Assembly: GCA_013115125.1 (NCBI GenBank)
Contig: JABANN010000052.1
Span: 33,360-97,359, forward strand
Reading direction: 5' to 3'
DNA length: 64,000 bases
From: Perkinsus olseni
Taxonomy: Eukaryota > Perkinsozoa > Perkinsida
Part shown: positions 46,100 to 55,752 of the stretch, in pieces
Layout: each line of letters starts with the position of its first letter
How positions within the stretch are numbered: position 1 is the stretch's first letter
Notes under the pieces: model-generated
Seen by the model: only the letters and a program-made list of their open reading frames with translations
What the model was told of the DNA's origin: nothing
Databases searched by the model: none
Program-made: the position numbers and the translations under genes

Positions 46100-48799
46100 C
46101 AGCCAGAGTCGGCATTGGAGCGAGTTCGTGAGGGCCTGGCGGGTAGCCCACGCGCGGGTTGGCCGTGATGGGGGCTCCTGTTGTCGGCCCTCAGGAGCGG
46201 TGTCCCGAGCCCAAGAGTTCAGAGGCCTTTCGTCAGTGGATGGACGACACGAAAAGGTGCTATCAGATTCTCTGTGCGGGATGGGAACGTCGGGAGAGCG
46301 AGGAGTCAGGCTTCGCCGTGGATATTCGGTGAGCAATATCCTGGTCAGTCGAGTGATGATATCCGTCTCCTTATCGCAGCTTACCACCCGAAATCGGTGG
46401 CGAGCCAAGCCGACCCGCCAACATCATTACGACTTCAACTGATGTACGCGCTGCTACAGAAGCCGAACCCTGCATGGCATAGCGTGGCCAGATATCTTTG
46501 CTGCGCCTCTCGACCGACAGCGTACCAACGGGGGCAGTCTCAGAGGCTTCCCCGATGCCCCGAGGAAGGCGCAGCGCGGCGAGGTCGAGTGGGATGTACT
46601 CGTCGTTGAGCGCGGAGTTCCTGGCCGACCTCGAGAGTCTGGTAGAGCGCTTACAGCTATCAGCTCTATCATGTTGCCTTACAGGCAGATTCTATCCAAG
46701 GCGGGTTCCGCCCGTCCGAGTGGCCGACCTCCACGCCGTCCACCGATGCCCCGGCAGCCTCCGGTGATGGTGAGAATGTCAGCGTGAGTTTACCTACGGC
46801 CTCTTCGTGCACACCAGTCGACGGCCTGTCAGTCCAACAGCAACGCCTCCAGCGACATCGGAAACACGGCAGTTCTGTTCTCGCCCCCGACATCCTCTTC
46901 TCCAGCGTCCTCTGAATTCCAAAGTTATCGATCCAGCCTCGCCGTTGATGAGACGGCTGGCCAGGTGCTGGAGCGTCCCAATCCTGGGGTCTCGGCTCCT
47001 GCGTTACACGTGGACCGCCTCAGACCGGGCAGCGACGATCGGCAGCCAGCGACCTGTCGATTTCGCCGAGCTCCACACAATCATTGTCCCGAGAGAATGA
47101 CGTGGAGGCAGCCAATATCAGTCAAGTGAGTCCATCTGCCTAGTGCCCTTCGACCAGGCTACCTCCGCTCTTGACAGCTGGTCGCGGCCATGGAATCCTC
47201 GGAGAACTCGACGGGACAGGGCAGAGTCTCGACAACCCCTACCAACAAGGTGCGTCGCTGGGTTGTGGTCAAGACTGCTCGAGGGACCCTGGCCAGGAGC
47301 ATGGCGCAGACGGTGACACGGTCCAGGACGAGTCTCCTATCTTGCCCCAGCGGACGCCGCTCGTAGAGTCCGATCTCGACGATCTGGAGTGCGAGTCCTT
47401 AGTCATTCTCGGTGCCAGTAGGAGGGCTCTCGAACCCCGCCTCCCGTCTTCCCGTCGTTGACTCAGGCTTCGGTAGCGGTTCGGGTCCGCTCTCATCGTC
47501 CTCCGGTCGGCGGAAGGGGACACTGGACTTCATACTCCACCGCACACCTCTCGAGTCCATCTCTGAAGAACTGGAGGAGGCCGAGTCCGATCCAGTCGAA
47601 GTCACGCGTGAGCTCGCGACGGAGGCGTCTTTGCAGGCATCAGTGAAGCTCAGGGCAGGAGTCCAATAGCTTCCCCCTCAATCGAGTTGTCACTCCGGAC
47701 AAGGACGGGAGCAGGCACGGGCAGGATGAATTGCTGGTCGTTCGGGTCAACTCGGCATTCTCTTCGGCAGCCAGCTCTCCGGTCGCGCCCTCTGGAGGGA
47801 CCCAGTCGGATAAGACCGACGCAGACGGCGATGCCGTTTCCTCGGCGGTGGGGCAACACGGCTCGGAGAGAGAGCTTTTCCCGGCACAACGCGAGGATTC
47901 GTCGGAACCTCGTGGAACGGAGCATCTCACAGCCGCCTCTGCTGATTACCTAGCGCGAGAATCTGATGAGAAGTTGGGCTTGGATGACCTCAAGGTCGGG
48001 GAGGCTCGGGATGGGCAGCAGCCAGATACAGCGGGCGGAGCTGTTACAACGGGATTGCACCTTGAAGGTGACTGGCAAGGCTCAGCGGCCGAACAGCAGT
48101 CGATAGCGAGTGTTACGGAGGAGATTAACCTGTCGTCGGGAGACAGCACCACCACAGAGGACGAACGGGAGTGCTCATCCAACGACGATGCGGCTTCCGA
48201 GTCGTCTTCGGAGAGTCCTGCTGGCAACTCAGATGATCTGAGCGGTAAGCTAGGATGGAAGCTTCTCAGTTGCACTCCTTGATACTCTCAGGAATCGACG
48301 TCGTTAGTGATGGTGGAGAGGAAGCCCGAGAGGAACCACTTGGGTTGCGGTGCTGGTTCACGAGAGAGCGCTCTCCCAGTCCGTCACTCTCGCAACCAGA
48401 CGAGCCTCGTGTTAGCAACGCTTTGGCGCTCGGTCATCGGCGTTCACGTTCTGCCGATTTGACAAATGCGCGGTGTCTGCAATCAACGTCTGTTGGTGGT
48501 GGTAACAGTTGGCAGCAGCCGCAGCACAGCATGAGTTCTCGGAGAGGCACAGCCATTCTCACGTCTGAGGAGAGGGAACTACTCAAAATACGCGAGGAGA
48601 GGGAGTCCATGCGCGATGAGATGCTGCGGAACCGGAGGTTCGCGGCCAGAATTTACAATGGGACTCGTCCTGCCCCTGTTGTACGGGCTTGCAACTGGTT
48701 AAGATTACCGATTTGTATCAGGTGCGGCAACTCCGCCCTATTCGTCCGCAGACCAAGGCCTTAATTAAGGAGCAGCCGTTGCGTAACTTCCGCTTTTGA
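46100..48799 (+). CDS. Large Ser/Glu-rich disordered protein, several exons, start uncertain
   Basis: Coding is evident from long low-complexity frames. The last part is well supported. A Ser/Asp-rich exon ending SESPAGNSDDLS is followed by donor gcg|gtaagct and an intron ending ctctcag. Next comes an exon (GIDVVSDGGEEAREEPLG) with RSRSADLT and a charged helix (RGTAILTSEERELLKIREER). Then a 41-nt intron (gtacgggc...tatcag) leads to a basic tail VRQLRPIRPQTKALIKEQP with TGA at 48797-48799. Upstream, fragments such as EAFRQWMDDTKRCYQILCAG (46210) and LIAAYHPKSVASQADPPTSL (46375) look structured. No domain is identifiable. 5' exons and the start are not resolved. Confidence 0.5.
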
Positions 48800-49807
48800 C
48801 TGACGGGATTTTGACACATGCTGAAATGAAGCCTCCGACACATTTACATGGTTTCGATAATCCGTTTGGTTGATGCGTTGCTCTTGTGAGGGTCAGTTGG
48901 GTAAGCCGCTCAGCGAGGAGAGATGATTCGAGATCGCATGGCCTGAGCGCATCACAACTGGGCGTGGCATGGGCTGATACACTTCCAGCTTCGTCAGAGC
49001 TCCAATGAGGAGGGTTTTTCCTATAACGTCAAGACTTAATGCATTTCAAGTGTCCATCCCAGCCTCAGTATGGCATTCTGGAAGGACGGGGAAGGAACCT
49101 GCGGCAAGCTACATATGCTTAAGTGGAATTAATTCCGAGTCCGTGGCTCCAGACGAGATTAACTCCGTCAATACGAGTGTGCCGACAAAGAGATGAGTTT
49201 CGTCTGAATCCCGGGTTTGAAATCTACGCGATCTCCCACTTTTTATCTTGTGACACTCGTAGACCTACTAACCTAGAGTTGAGGGTTATCGGGAATTGGC
49301 GAGCGAGCTGTCAACCCTGATTCCTCACACTGCTGAGTTGATGGGTTCATTTCCCGTGCCAATTTCGCTATCCCGGTTAACGCCAACAGCGTACAACCTG
49401 GAATGTCGCCACTTCGGCATGTCCCGTGGTCGCCAGCAAATCTCGAAATTGACTCCCGCAACGGCGAAATTGTTGTCCTCGATCATGAAATTGATGGCCT
49501 TATTCGCGGAATAGAGCTCCGTATTCGTGGAGGCCCGCCGCTTGAGTGACTTTCTTATTCTCCAATTTGATACCCATTTACCACAGAACTGCTGTCTTTA
49601 CTCGCTAACGTGATACCCTCAAGCGCTGTAATAACGATCTCACCCTAGGCCGAATAGACTTCTGAATGGTAAGTCCGCCAGTCCATCAGCAACTATTCTA
49701 CAACTACATCTCCCCTGAATCATTAACAACTAGGGACACGTAAAGGTTGCATATGCACAATACTTGGTAAAGAGTGGTATATACCAAAACGGCAGTAAGT
49801 CTAGGAG
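48800..49807. other. Convergent intergenic region with a dispersed repeat
   Basis: About 1 kb between the Ser-rich gene (+) and the first EF-1alpha gene (-). It holds dispersed repeat copy B (49606-49661). The short frames seen have no features of genes. Confidence 0.4.
49606..49661 (+). repeat. Dispersed repeat, copy B
   Basis: Ungapped match over 56 nt to 25436-25491, with 46 identities and a core CTCACCCTAGGCC. Lies 147 nt beyond the 3' end of the first EF-1alpha gene. Confidence 0.55.
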
Positions 49808-51220
49808 TTATTTGACATCCTTGGGAGTGGTAGCAACACACTTACCGAGCATGACAACACCGTTACCCTCCATGATGGCAACACGAGAGAGACCCTCGCA
49901 GTGCTTGAAGGTATCAACGACAAGGTGCTGCATGGGCTCGAAGACGACCTCGGCCATCTCGTTGGACTTAAGGGAGTGGGGATCCTCCATCTTCTTGCCA
50001 CCGGTCTCCTTACCGACCTTCCAGTTGATCTTAGCGAGCTTGCAAGCGGAGCGGCCAGTACGCACGAAGGCAATGGGGGAGTAACCAACCTTGATCTCAC
50101 CGGGGACATCCAAGATCTGGACCTGGGCGGTGAAATTGGCAATATGGTGGAGCGTCTTATCGGCCTTGGAGATCATGCAGTCACCAACACGGGGCATGTT
50201 ATCCTTATTGAGGCCCTTGACGTTAAGGCCGACGTTGTCACCGGGATAGGCCTCTTGCTCACGCTTGTGATGCATCTCGATGGTGAAGACCTTACCGCCG
50301 CAAGGGGTAGCGGGGGTATGAGTGGGCATGAAGAGGACATCCTCGTTGGGCTTGACAACACCCTGCTCAACACGGCCAGTGAGAACATCACCGACACCCT
50401 TGATCTTGTAGATACCAGAGAGAGGGACACGCACGGGAGCATCAGTGACACGCTTCGGGACAGTAGCGAACTTCTCGAGAGCATCGTACAAGGTCTCAAC
50501 GTGGATCTTCTCCTCATCCTTGACGGTACGCTGGACGTCCATTCCCTTCCACCAGGGCATCTTGTCGGACTTCTTGATGAGGTTATCACCGACCCAGCCG
50601 GAGATGGGGAGGATGGGGACGCACTTCTCAACGAAGTCCTTCTTCCAGCCGACACGACCGAGCATGTTCTTCATCTCATCACGGATCTCATGATAACGAG
50701 ACTCCTTGTAGCCGGCGACATCGGAATCCATCTTGTTGACACCGACGATCAACTGCTTGACGCCCAACAAGTTGATAAGACGAGCGTGCTGACGGGTCTG
50801 GCCCTGGATCTCACCAGCCTTGTGGTTACCACGGGCAATGGCGGTACCGAAGTTGCCATCAGCGGGAACCATAAGAAGGGCGACATCAGCCTGAGAGGCA
50901 CCGGTGATCATGTTCTTGATGAAATCCCTATGGCCGGGGGCATCAATGACGGTGTAATGCCAAGTCTCAGTGAAGAACTCCTTGGTAGTGCAGGCAATGG
51001 TGACACCACGCTCACGCTCCTCCTTCTGGCGATCCATATAGAAGGCGAAGGCGAAGGAGGACTTGCCAAGACGGTCGGCCTCAGCCTTGAGCTTCTCCAT
51101 CTCTCTCTCGGAGACACCGCCGAGCTCGAACAACAAACGACCGGTGGTGGTCGACTTACCGGAATCGACGTGACCGCAGATCACGATGGACATATGAGTC
51201 TTCTCTCCAGTGGCAGCCAT
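49808..51220 (-). CDS. EF1A: Translation elongation factor 1-alpha, copy 1
   Basis: GTPase that brings aminoacyl-tRNA to the ribosome. Single exon, 470 residues, ATG at 51218-51220. G1 is GHVDSGKST (residues 16-24), G3 is DAPGHRDFIKNMITGASQAD and G4 is NKMD. Domains II and III follow (LPLQDVYKI-equivalent VPLSGIYKIKGVG, then GEIKVGYSPIAFVRTG). The switch region reads ERERGVTIACTTKEFF instead of the usual ERERGITIDIALWKFE, and the segment after the G3 motif is also divergent, consistent with an alveolate lineage. The first 740 nt of the coding region are almost identical to copy 2 (52951-54363), with only three silent differences. The last 660 nt differ at about 50 positions. Upstream and downstream flanks are unrelated. 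Confidence 0.97.
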   Translation of the reverse strand: MAATGEKTHMSIVICGHVDSGKSTTTGRLLFELGGVSEREMEKLKAEADRLGKSSFAFAFYMDRQKEERERGVTIACTTKEFFTETWHYTVIDAPGHRDFIKNMITGASQADVALLMVPADGNFGTAIARGNHKAGEIQGQTRQHARLINLLGVKQLIVGVNKMDSDVAGYKESRYHEIRDEMKNMLGRVGWKKDFVEKCVPILPISGWVGDNLIKKSDKMPWWKGMDVQRTVKDEEKIHVETLYDALEKFATVPKRVTDAPVRVPLSGIYKIKGVGDVLTGRVEQGVVKPNEDVLFMPTHTPATPCGGKVFTIEMHHKREQEAYPGDNVGLNVKGLNKDNMPRVGDCMISKADKTLHHIANFTAQVQILDVPGEIKVGYSPIAFVRTGRSACKLAKINWKVGKETGGKKMEDPHSLKSNEMAEVVFEPMQHLVVDTFKHCEGLSRVAIMEGNGVVMLGKCVATTPKDVK

Positions 51221-52950
51221 AGTTGTAGGGCTTTTTGAGAAAAAAATCTCCAATCAAACTGAGAAAAACGTGATGATCACGAGCTAAGGACAGAGACCGA
51301 GCAACAAAATACCCGTCGCTGTTGTCACTCTTGGATTTGCTAACTTGACAAGTTTGTAAACATCGAAGGAACCACGAATTCAATGACCACCCACAGAGCC
51401 ACAGTTACAATCGTTAAGCGTAGCTAAAGAATCATCTGAAGCCAAAGCAAGCTGCTCCATTGCACTTTTCTGATCGATTGTTCATTCGATACCATGAGCT
51501 TATTGGGGACAATCTTTGTGTGTACAGCTTGGGGACAACCCTGGGCTGCAGTAACACAACTCATCTCTCTATCCTCGTACAAGCCACGTAGAATACAGGC
51601 TTCCCGCAGGATCTTCGTGAGGTGGGGTGCTACCGAGACCGATTAGAGGAAGGACTGTTGAGTTTGTTGGATGCCCTCGTTATGCTCGTCGTGTTGTAAG
51701 GGTCGAGCTACAGCATCGGGGCGGACGTTTCTGGATTTCGGGGATGGTCAGCAATGGTGACTCGCGATTGGACGAGCGGCTCCGCATCCGTTACCTGGCC
51801 CGGGGTCGTGGCTGCGAGAAGACGTCCGGGTCCTCGGCCACGAGTTGTTTTGTTTTTGGGAAGCCTTGCGAAACTTCACTGCTGGTTCATCAGCTGTATA
51901 GTTTTCCGGAAATCTCTTCGGGTATCTCGCGGGCACGATTCACGTGTATCTTGGACCGGGCGAAGTATGTTTTTTGTTGCTTCTTACATATTGAGTTCCG
52001 AAGAGGTTTATCCGTTGCGGCATTGCATACACGCTCCTCGCGGATCAATTGAGTCGTCTAAATGGTAGTATTGGCATTTGAATGGCGCTGTTGCATTACG
52101 ATACGACTTGGAGGTCTGTTGGTTCAAGAATTAGAGCGGGCGCGATAACCTGACGTTATCACGAACCCGGTTAATTAATTCAAGGGCGGGGTCCGACGAC
52201 GTTAACGCAGTAAAGCGCGGACCACCGTTATGTAGTTCACGATCATACGCGGAGGCTCCGCGGCAAAGGCCGAGGCTTTTTGCTATGTTTTTTCGGTTTT
52301 GCACTGATCTCTTGCCAACATTCACCATTCCAGAATCAATCGTAAGATGTTGCGCTGAATAGCGACGTCATGATTGGGAGAAGAGCACCCCGGTGCAATG
52401 ATTCGTTCCTGCTACGTGCAGCCTGCACTTGGACCAAATCAGCAATGGCTGCTGCACTATCAACGCAGAAATATAGGAGTGTATTGATCAGACTCTGAAA
52501 AAGTATCCACATCGGCGACCGAGGCTTGCGGGGGTTCAACCGCAACAACACGATCGCTCGGAATTGGTATTCATAAGATCATCATGTCATTCGCACTGCG
52601 AATTTCGCAGTAGAAAAGCTGTATGCCCCGAATTCACTGAACCCTCAAAAAGCTCCGGACTGAGCTGAGTGCACAGATAACCCTTCAGGACATATGTTGT
52701 TGCAGTTGGCACAACTGGCACAGCCATGTGGTGTGATGCTGACAGCTGTCAAATAACTGCGACCCTGAGACCGGTCCAACTATTGATTGACTAACCAGAC
52801 ACTATCTTTCTGGCGGTTTTCCGTTGAAAGAACCCTGGTTTATAATAAGCGAGACGTGTCATCACCTACGTAACCACGAGAATCTTTCTCATAGCTGCTA
52901 GACAATGTGGAACTTTTTTACTGGTAATCAACTGATTCACGTAATAGTCC
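51221..52950. other. Intergenic region between the two EF-1alpha genes
   Basis: 1.73 kb containing the promoter of copy 1 and the 3' flank of copy 2. A plus-strand open frame at 51627-52052 lacks an ATG at its start and any domain, so I do not call it. No repeats or RNA genes seen. No flank similarity to the other EF-1alpha gene. Confidence 0.4.
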
Positions 52951-54363
52951 TTACTTGACCTCCTTGGCGGTGGTACCAACGCACTTACCGAGCATAACAA
53001 CACCGTTACCCTCCATAAGAGCAACACGAGAGAGACCCTCGCAGTGCTTGAAGGAGTCGACGACAAGGTGCTGAAGGGGCTCGAAGACGACCTCGGCCAT
53101 CTCGTTGGACTTAAGGGAGTGGGGATCCTCCATCTTCTTGCCACCGGTCTCCTTACCGACCTTCCAGTTGATCTTGGTAAGCTTGCAAGCGGAACGGCCA
53201 GTACGGACGAAGGCAATGGGGGAGTAACCAACCTTGATCTCACCGGGGACATCCAAGATCTGGACCTGGGCGGTGAAGGAACCAACGTGCTGGAGAGTCT
53301 TATCGGCCTTGGAGATCATGCAGTCACCAACACGGGGCATGTTGTCCTTATTGAGGCCCTTGACGTTAAGGCCAACGTTGTCACCGGGGAGAGCCTGCTC
53401 CTCACGCTTGTGATGCATCTCGATGGTGAAGACCTTACCGCCGCAAGGAGTAGCGGGGGTATGAGTGGGCATGAAGAGGACATCCTCGTTGGGCTTGACG
53501 ATACCCTGCTCAACACGGCCAGTGAGAACATCACCGACACCCTTGATCTTGTAGATACCGGAGAGGGGAACACGCATGGGGGCGTCGGTAACACGCTCGG
53601 GGACGGTGGCGAACTTCTCGAGAGCATCGTACAAGGTCTCAACGTGGATCTTCTCCTCATCCTTGACGGTACGCTGGACGTCCATTCCCTTCCACCAGGG
53701 CATCTTGTCGGACTTCTTGATGAGGTTATCACCGACCCAGCCGGAGATGGGGAGGATGGGGACGCACTTCTCAACGAAGTCCTTCTTCCAGCCGACACGG
53801 CCGAGCATGTTCTTCATCTCATCACGGATCTCATGATAACGAGACTCCTTGTAGCCGGCGACATCGGAATCCATCTTGTTGACACCGACGATCAACTGCT
53901 TGACGCCCAACAAGTTGATAAGACGAGCGTGCTGACGGGTCTGGCCCTGGATCTCACCAGCCTTGTGGTTACCACGGGCAATGGCGGTACCGAAGTTGCC
54001 ATCAGCGGGAACCATAAGAAGGGCGACATCAGCCTGAGAGGCACCGGTGATCATGTTCTTGATGAAATCCCTATGGCCGGGGGCATCAATGACGGTGTAA
54101 TGCCAAGTCTCAGTGAAGAACTCCTTGGTAGTGCAGGCGATGGTGACACCACGCTCACGCTCCTCCTTCTGGCGATCCATATAGAAGGCGAAGGCGAAGG
54201 AGGACTTGCCAAGACGGTCGGCCTCAGCCTTGAGCTTCTCCATCTCTCTCTCGGAGACACCGCCGAGCTCGAACAACAAACGACCGGTGGTGGTCGACTT
54301 GCCGGAATCGACGTGACCGCAGATCACGATGGACATATGAGTCTTCTCTCCAGTGGCAGCCAT
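52951..54363 (-). CDS. EF1A: Translation elongation factor 1-alpha, copy 2
   Basis: Single exon, 470 residues, ATG at 54361-54363, same strand as copy 1 and 1.73 kb upstream of it. Domain order and GTPase motifs are as in copy 1. Protein differences lie only after about residue 255: PERVTDAPM versus PKRVTDAPV, EEQALPG versus EQEAYPG, LQHVGSF versus LHHIANF, and CVGTTAKEVK versus CVATTPKDVK at the end. The identical N-terminal half and diverged C-terminal half point to recent gene conversion. No introns. Confidence 0.97.
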   Translation of the reverse strand: MAATGEKTHMSIVICGHVDSGKSTTTGRLLFELGGVSEREMEKLKAEADRLGKSSFAFAFYMDRQKEERERGVTIACTTKEFFTETWHYTVIDAPGHRDFIKNMITGASQADVALLMVPADGNFGTAIARGNHKAGEIQGQTRQHARLINLLGVKQLIVGVNKMDSDVAGYKESRYHEIRDEMKNMLGRVGWKKDFVEKCVPILPISGWVGDNLIKKSDKMPWWKGMDVQRTVKDEEKIHVETLYDALEKFATVPERVTDAPMRVPLSGIYKIKGVGDVLTGRVEQGIVKPNEDVLFMPTHTPATPCGGKVFTIEMHHKREEQALPGDNVGLNVKGLNKDNMPRVGDCMISKADKTLQHVGSFTAQVQILDVPGEIKVGYSPIAFVRTGRSACKLTKINWKVGKETGGKKMEDPHSLKSNEMAEVVFEPLQHLVVDSFKHCEGLSRVALMEGNGVVMLGKCVGTTAKEVK

Positions 54364-55458
54364 GGTTTTGCGCGGAAAACGTGTAAAGCCTGCAAGAGAA
54401 ACACATTATTCTCCGCTTACGAAGTCCCAAGGGCAGCGCGACTTTACTCTCCTCTATCCTCGGGAGGGCTCCTATTTAAGCTCAGTTTGGTGATTCGGCT
54501 GCCCTCTCGTTGCTATAGCAAAATCGATCACGCTTTGTGCACGCGTTCAAAAATCGGCGCATCTTCTTTGTGTCGCCGCGTCTACCTTTCGAGCGTGGCT
54601 ACCTCGCTTATTCTCAGCACGCTAAGTTGTTTCTTCCATTCTTATCATTCCAAAACTAACAGGTAATCTTGCCATACTACTTCCCTTAGTATTTCTGAGT
54701 CAGAAAACCCTTTGAGATCTTTGGCCTTGTGAACTCTCTCATTAACTCCATGTTGCCCAAACGACTCTTGTGGAGGGGAAACCACCTTTCGAACTAATCC
54801 CTCACAAGCGTCCTTAATCGTCGCCTCCTACACCTGTCGTTCGGATTGACTTATAGCTCAACAACAGTTCCCATAGATGAATATCAACCTTCAGCAAGTT
54901 GTAAAAAGTTCTTTAGTGCCCTCGCTGAAGTAGGCATACAGCTTTGTGTCGACTGCAGCTCCTATTGATATCTTCGCAAAGATTGTGTTCACATTTGCAC
55001 AAAAGATTATCCTAGCCATGAGAGTGGTGCACGTCGAAATTTCCTCAGACTTGTGTAGAAGATGCTGGAGGCGGTGGCTGGTATAAGGGGAGATGCGAAA
55101 ATTTAGATCGGTCTTCAGGAACTTTCCAAGGAATTCGTCTGGAATCTAGGTGTCTGCGAGTTAGCTTGGGGACATGTTGTGCAATACGGTCGAGCCAATG
55201 TACTAGAGTCTGCGAGGGAGTGGTTCCTCTCGCGCTTCTTAGTTACGGATTGGCGAGGGTTGAGTCTGCGTCCTGTGAGGTGAATAGGAGAATAATATTC
55301 GCTGTGTGGTAGTTACGCTTGGTGGATTAAGCGCTGAGCATACAAGCTAGTCATGTAATGTAGTAATCTTCATTGGAAGGCTGCGTATAGTTGAAGCTAT
55401 GTACTGCCCAGTGGGAGCCTAGGGATATCTCTTTAGGTGTTGGCTGTTGTTTTCCGCT
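54364..55458. other. Divergent intergenic region
   Basis: 1.1 kb between EF-1alpha copy 2 (-) and the small secreted gene (+). AT-richer, with no convincing exon. Promoters of both genes should be here, but no motif can be named. Confidence 0.4.
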
Positions 55459-55731
55459 ATGTCCCTCAGGCAGCTGCTCCGGCTACTTTTGGCCGTATCA
55501 CTGGTAGTACAGACGGGAGTGTGTAGGCCGCTCTCAGCCCCCCTTTTGAGCTCGCCATTTCGCGTATGGACCTTTTGGAGCATGAACTTTGCTAATCGAG
55601 TTGCCAGAACTAGAGGTCGAAGCGCCGTGGTGCCCAGGAAAGCGCCGAGCTTGTTCGCATATTTGACGATTTTGCATAACCTTGCGTCGTTGAAATCACG
55701 CTTGCAACGCCCGCAGTCCAAGAAGTTCTAG
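55459..55731 (+). CDS. Small secreted basic protein (hypothetical)
   Basis: A 90-residue frame from ATG 55459. The N terminus is a good signal peptide (MSLRQLLRLLLAVSLVVQTG with a small-residue site at VCRP). The mature part is basic (RVARTRGRSAVVPRK, SRLQRPQSKKF). No family recognised. It stops 21 nt before the next gene start on the same strand. Confidence 0.4.
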   Translation: MSLRQLLRLLLAVSLVVQTGVCRPLSAPLLSSPFRVWTFWSMNFANRVARTRGRSAVVPRKAPSLFAYLTILHNLASLKSRLQRPQSKKF

Positions 55732-55752
55732 GGGATCGTGTCTCAGGCTACA

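Noticed and set aside
51627-52052. 141-codon plus-strand open frame between the EF-1alpha genes
   Set aside because: It does not start with ATG, has no recognisable domain, and its codon use does not resemble that of neighbouring genes.
53044-54666. 540-codon plus-strand open frame opposite EF-1alpha copy 2, and a similar 445-codon frame opposite copy 1
   Set aside because: Both are antisense shadows. Strong codon bias in EF-1alpha leaves no stops in that antisense frame. The protein read has no domain, and its conservation between copies follows the sense gene.
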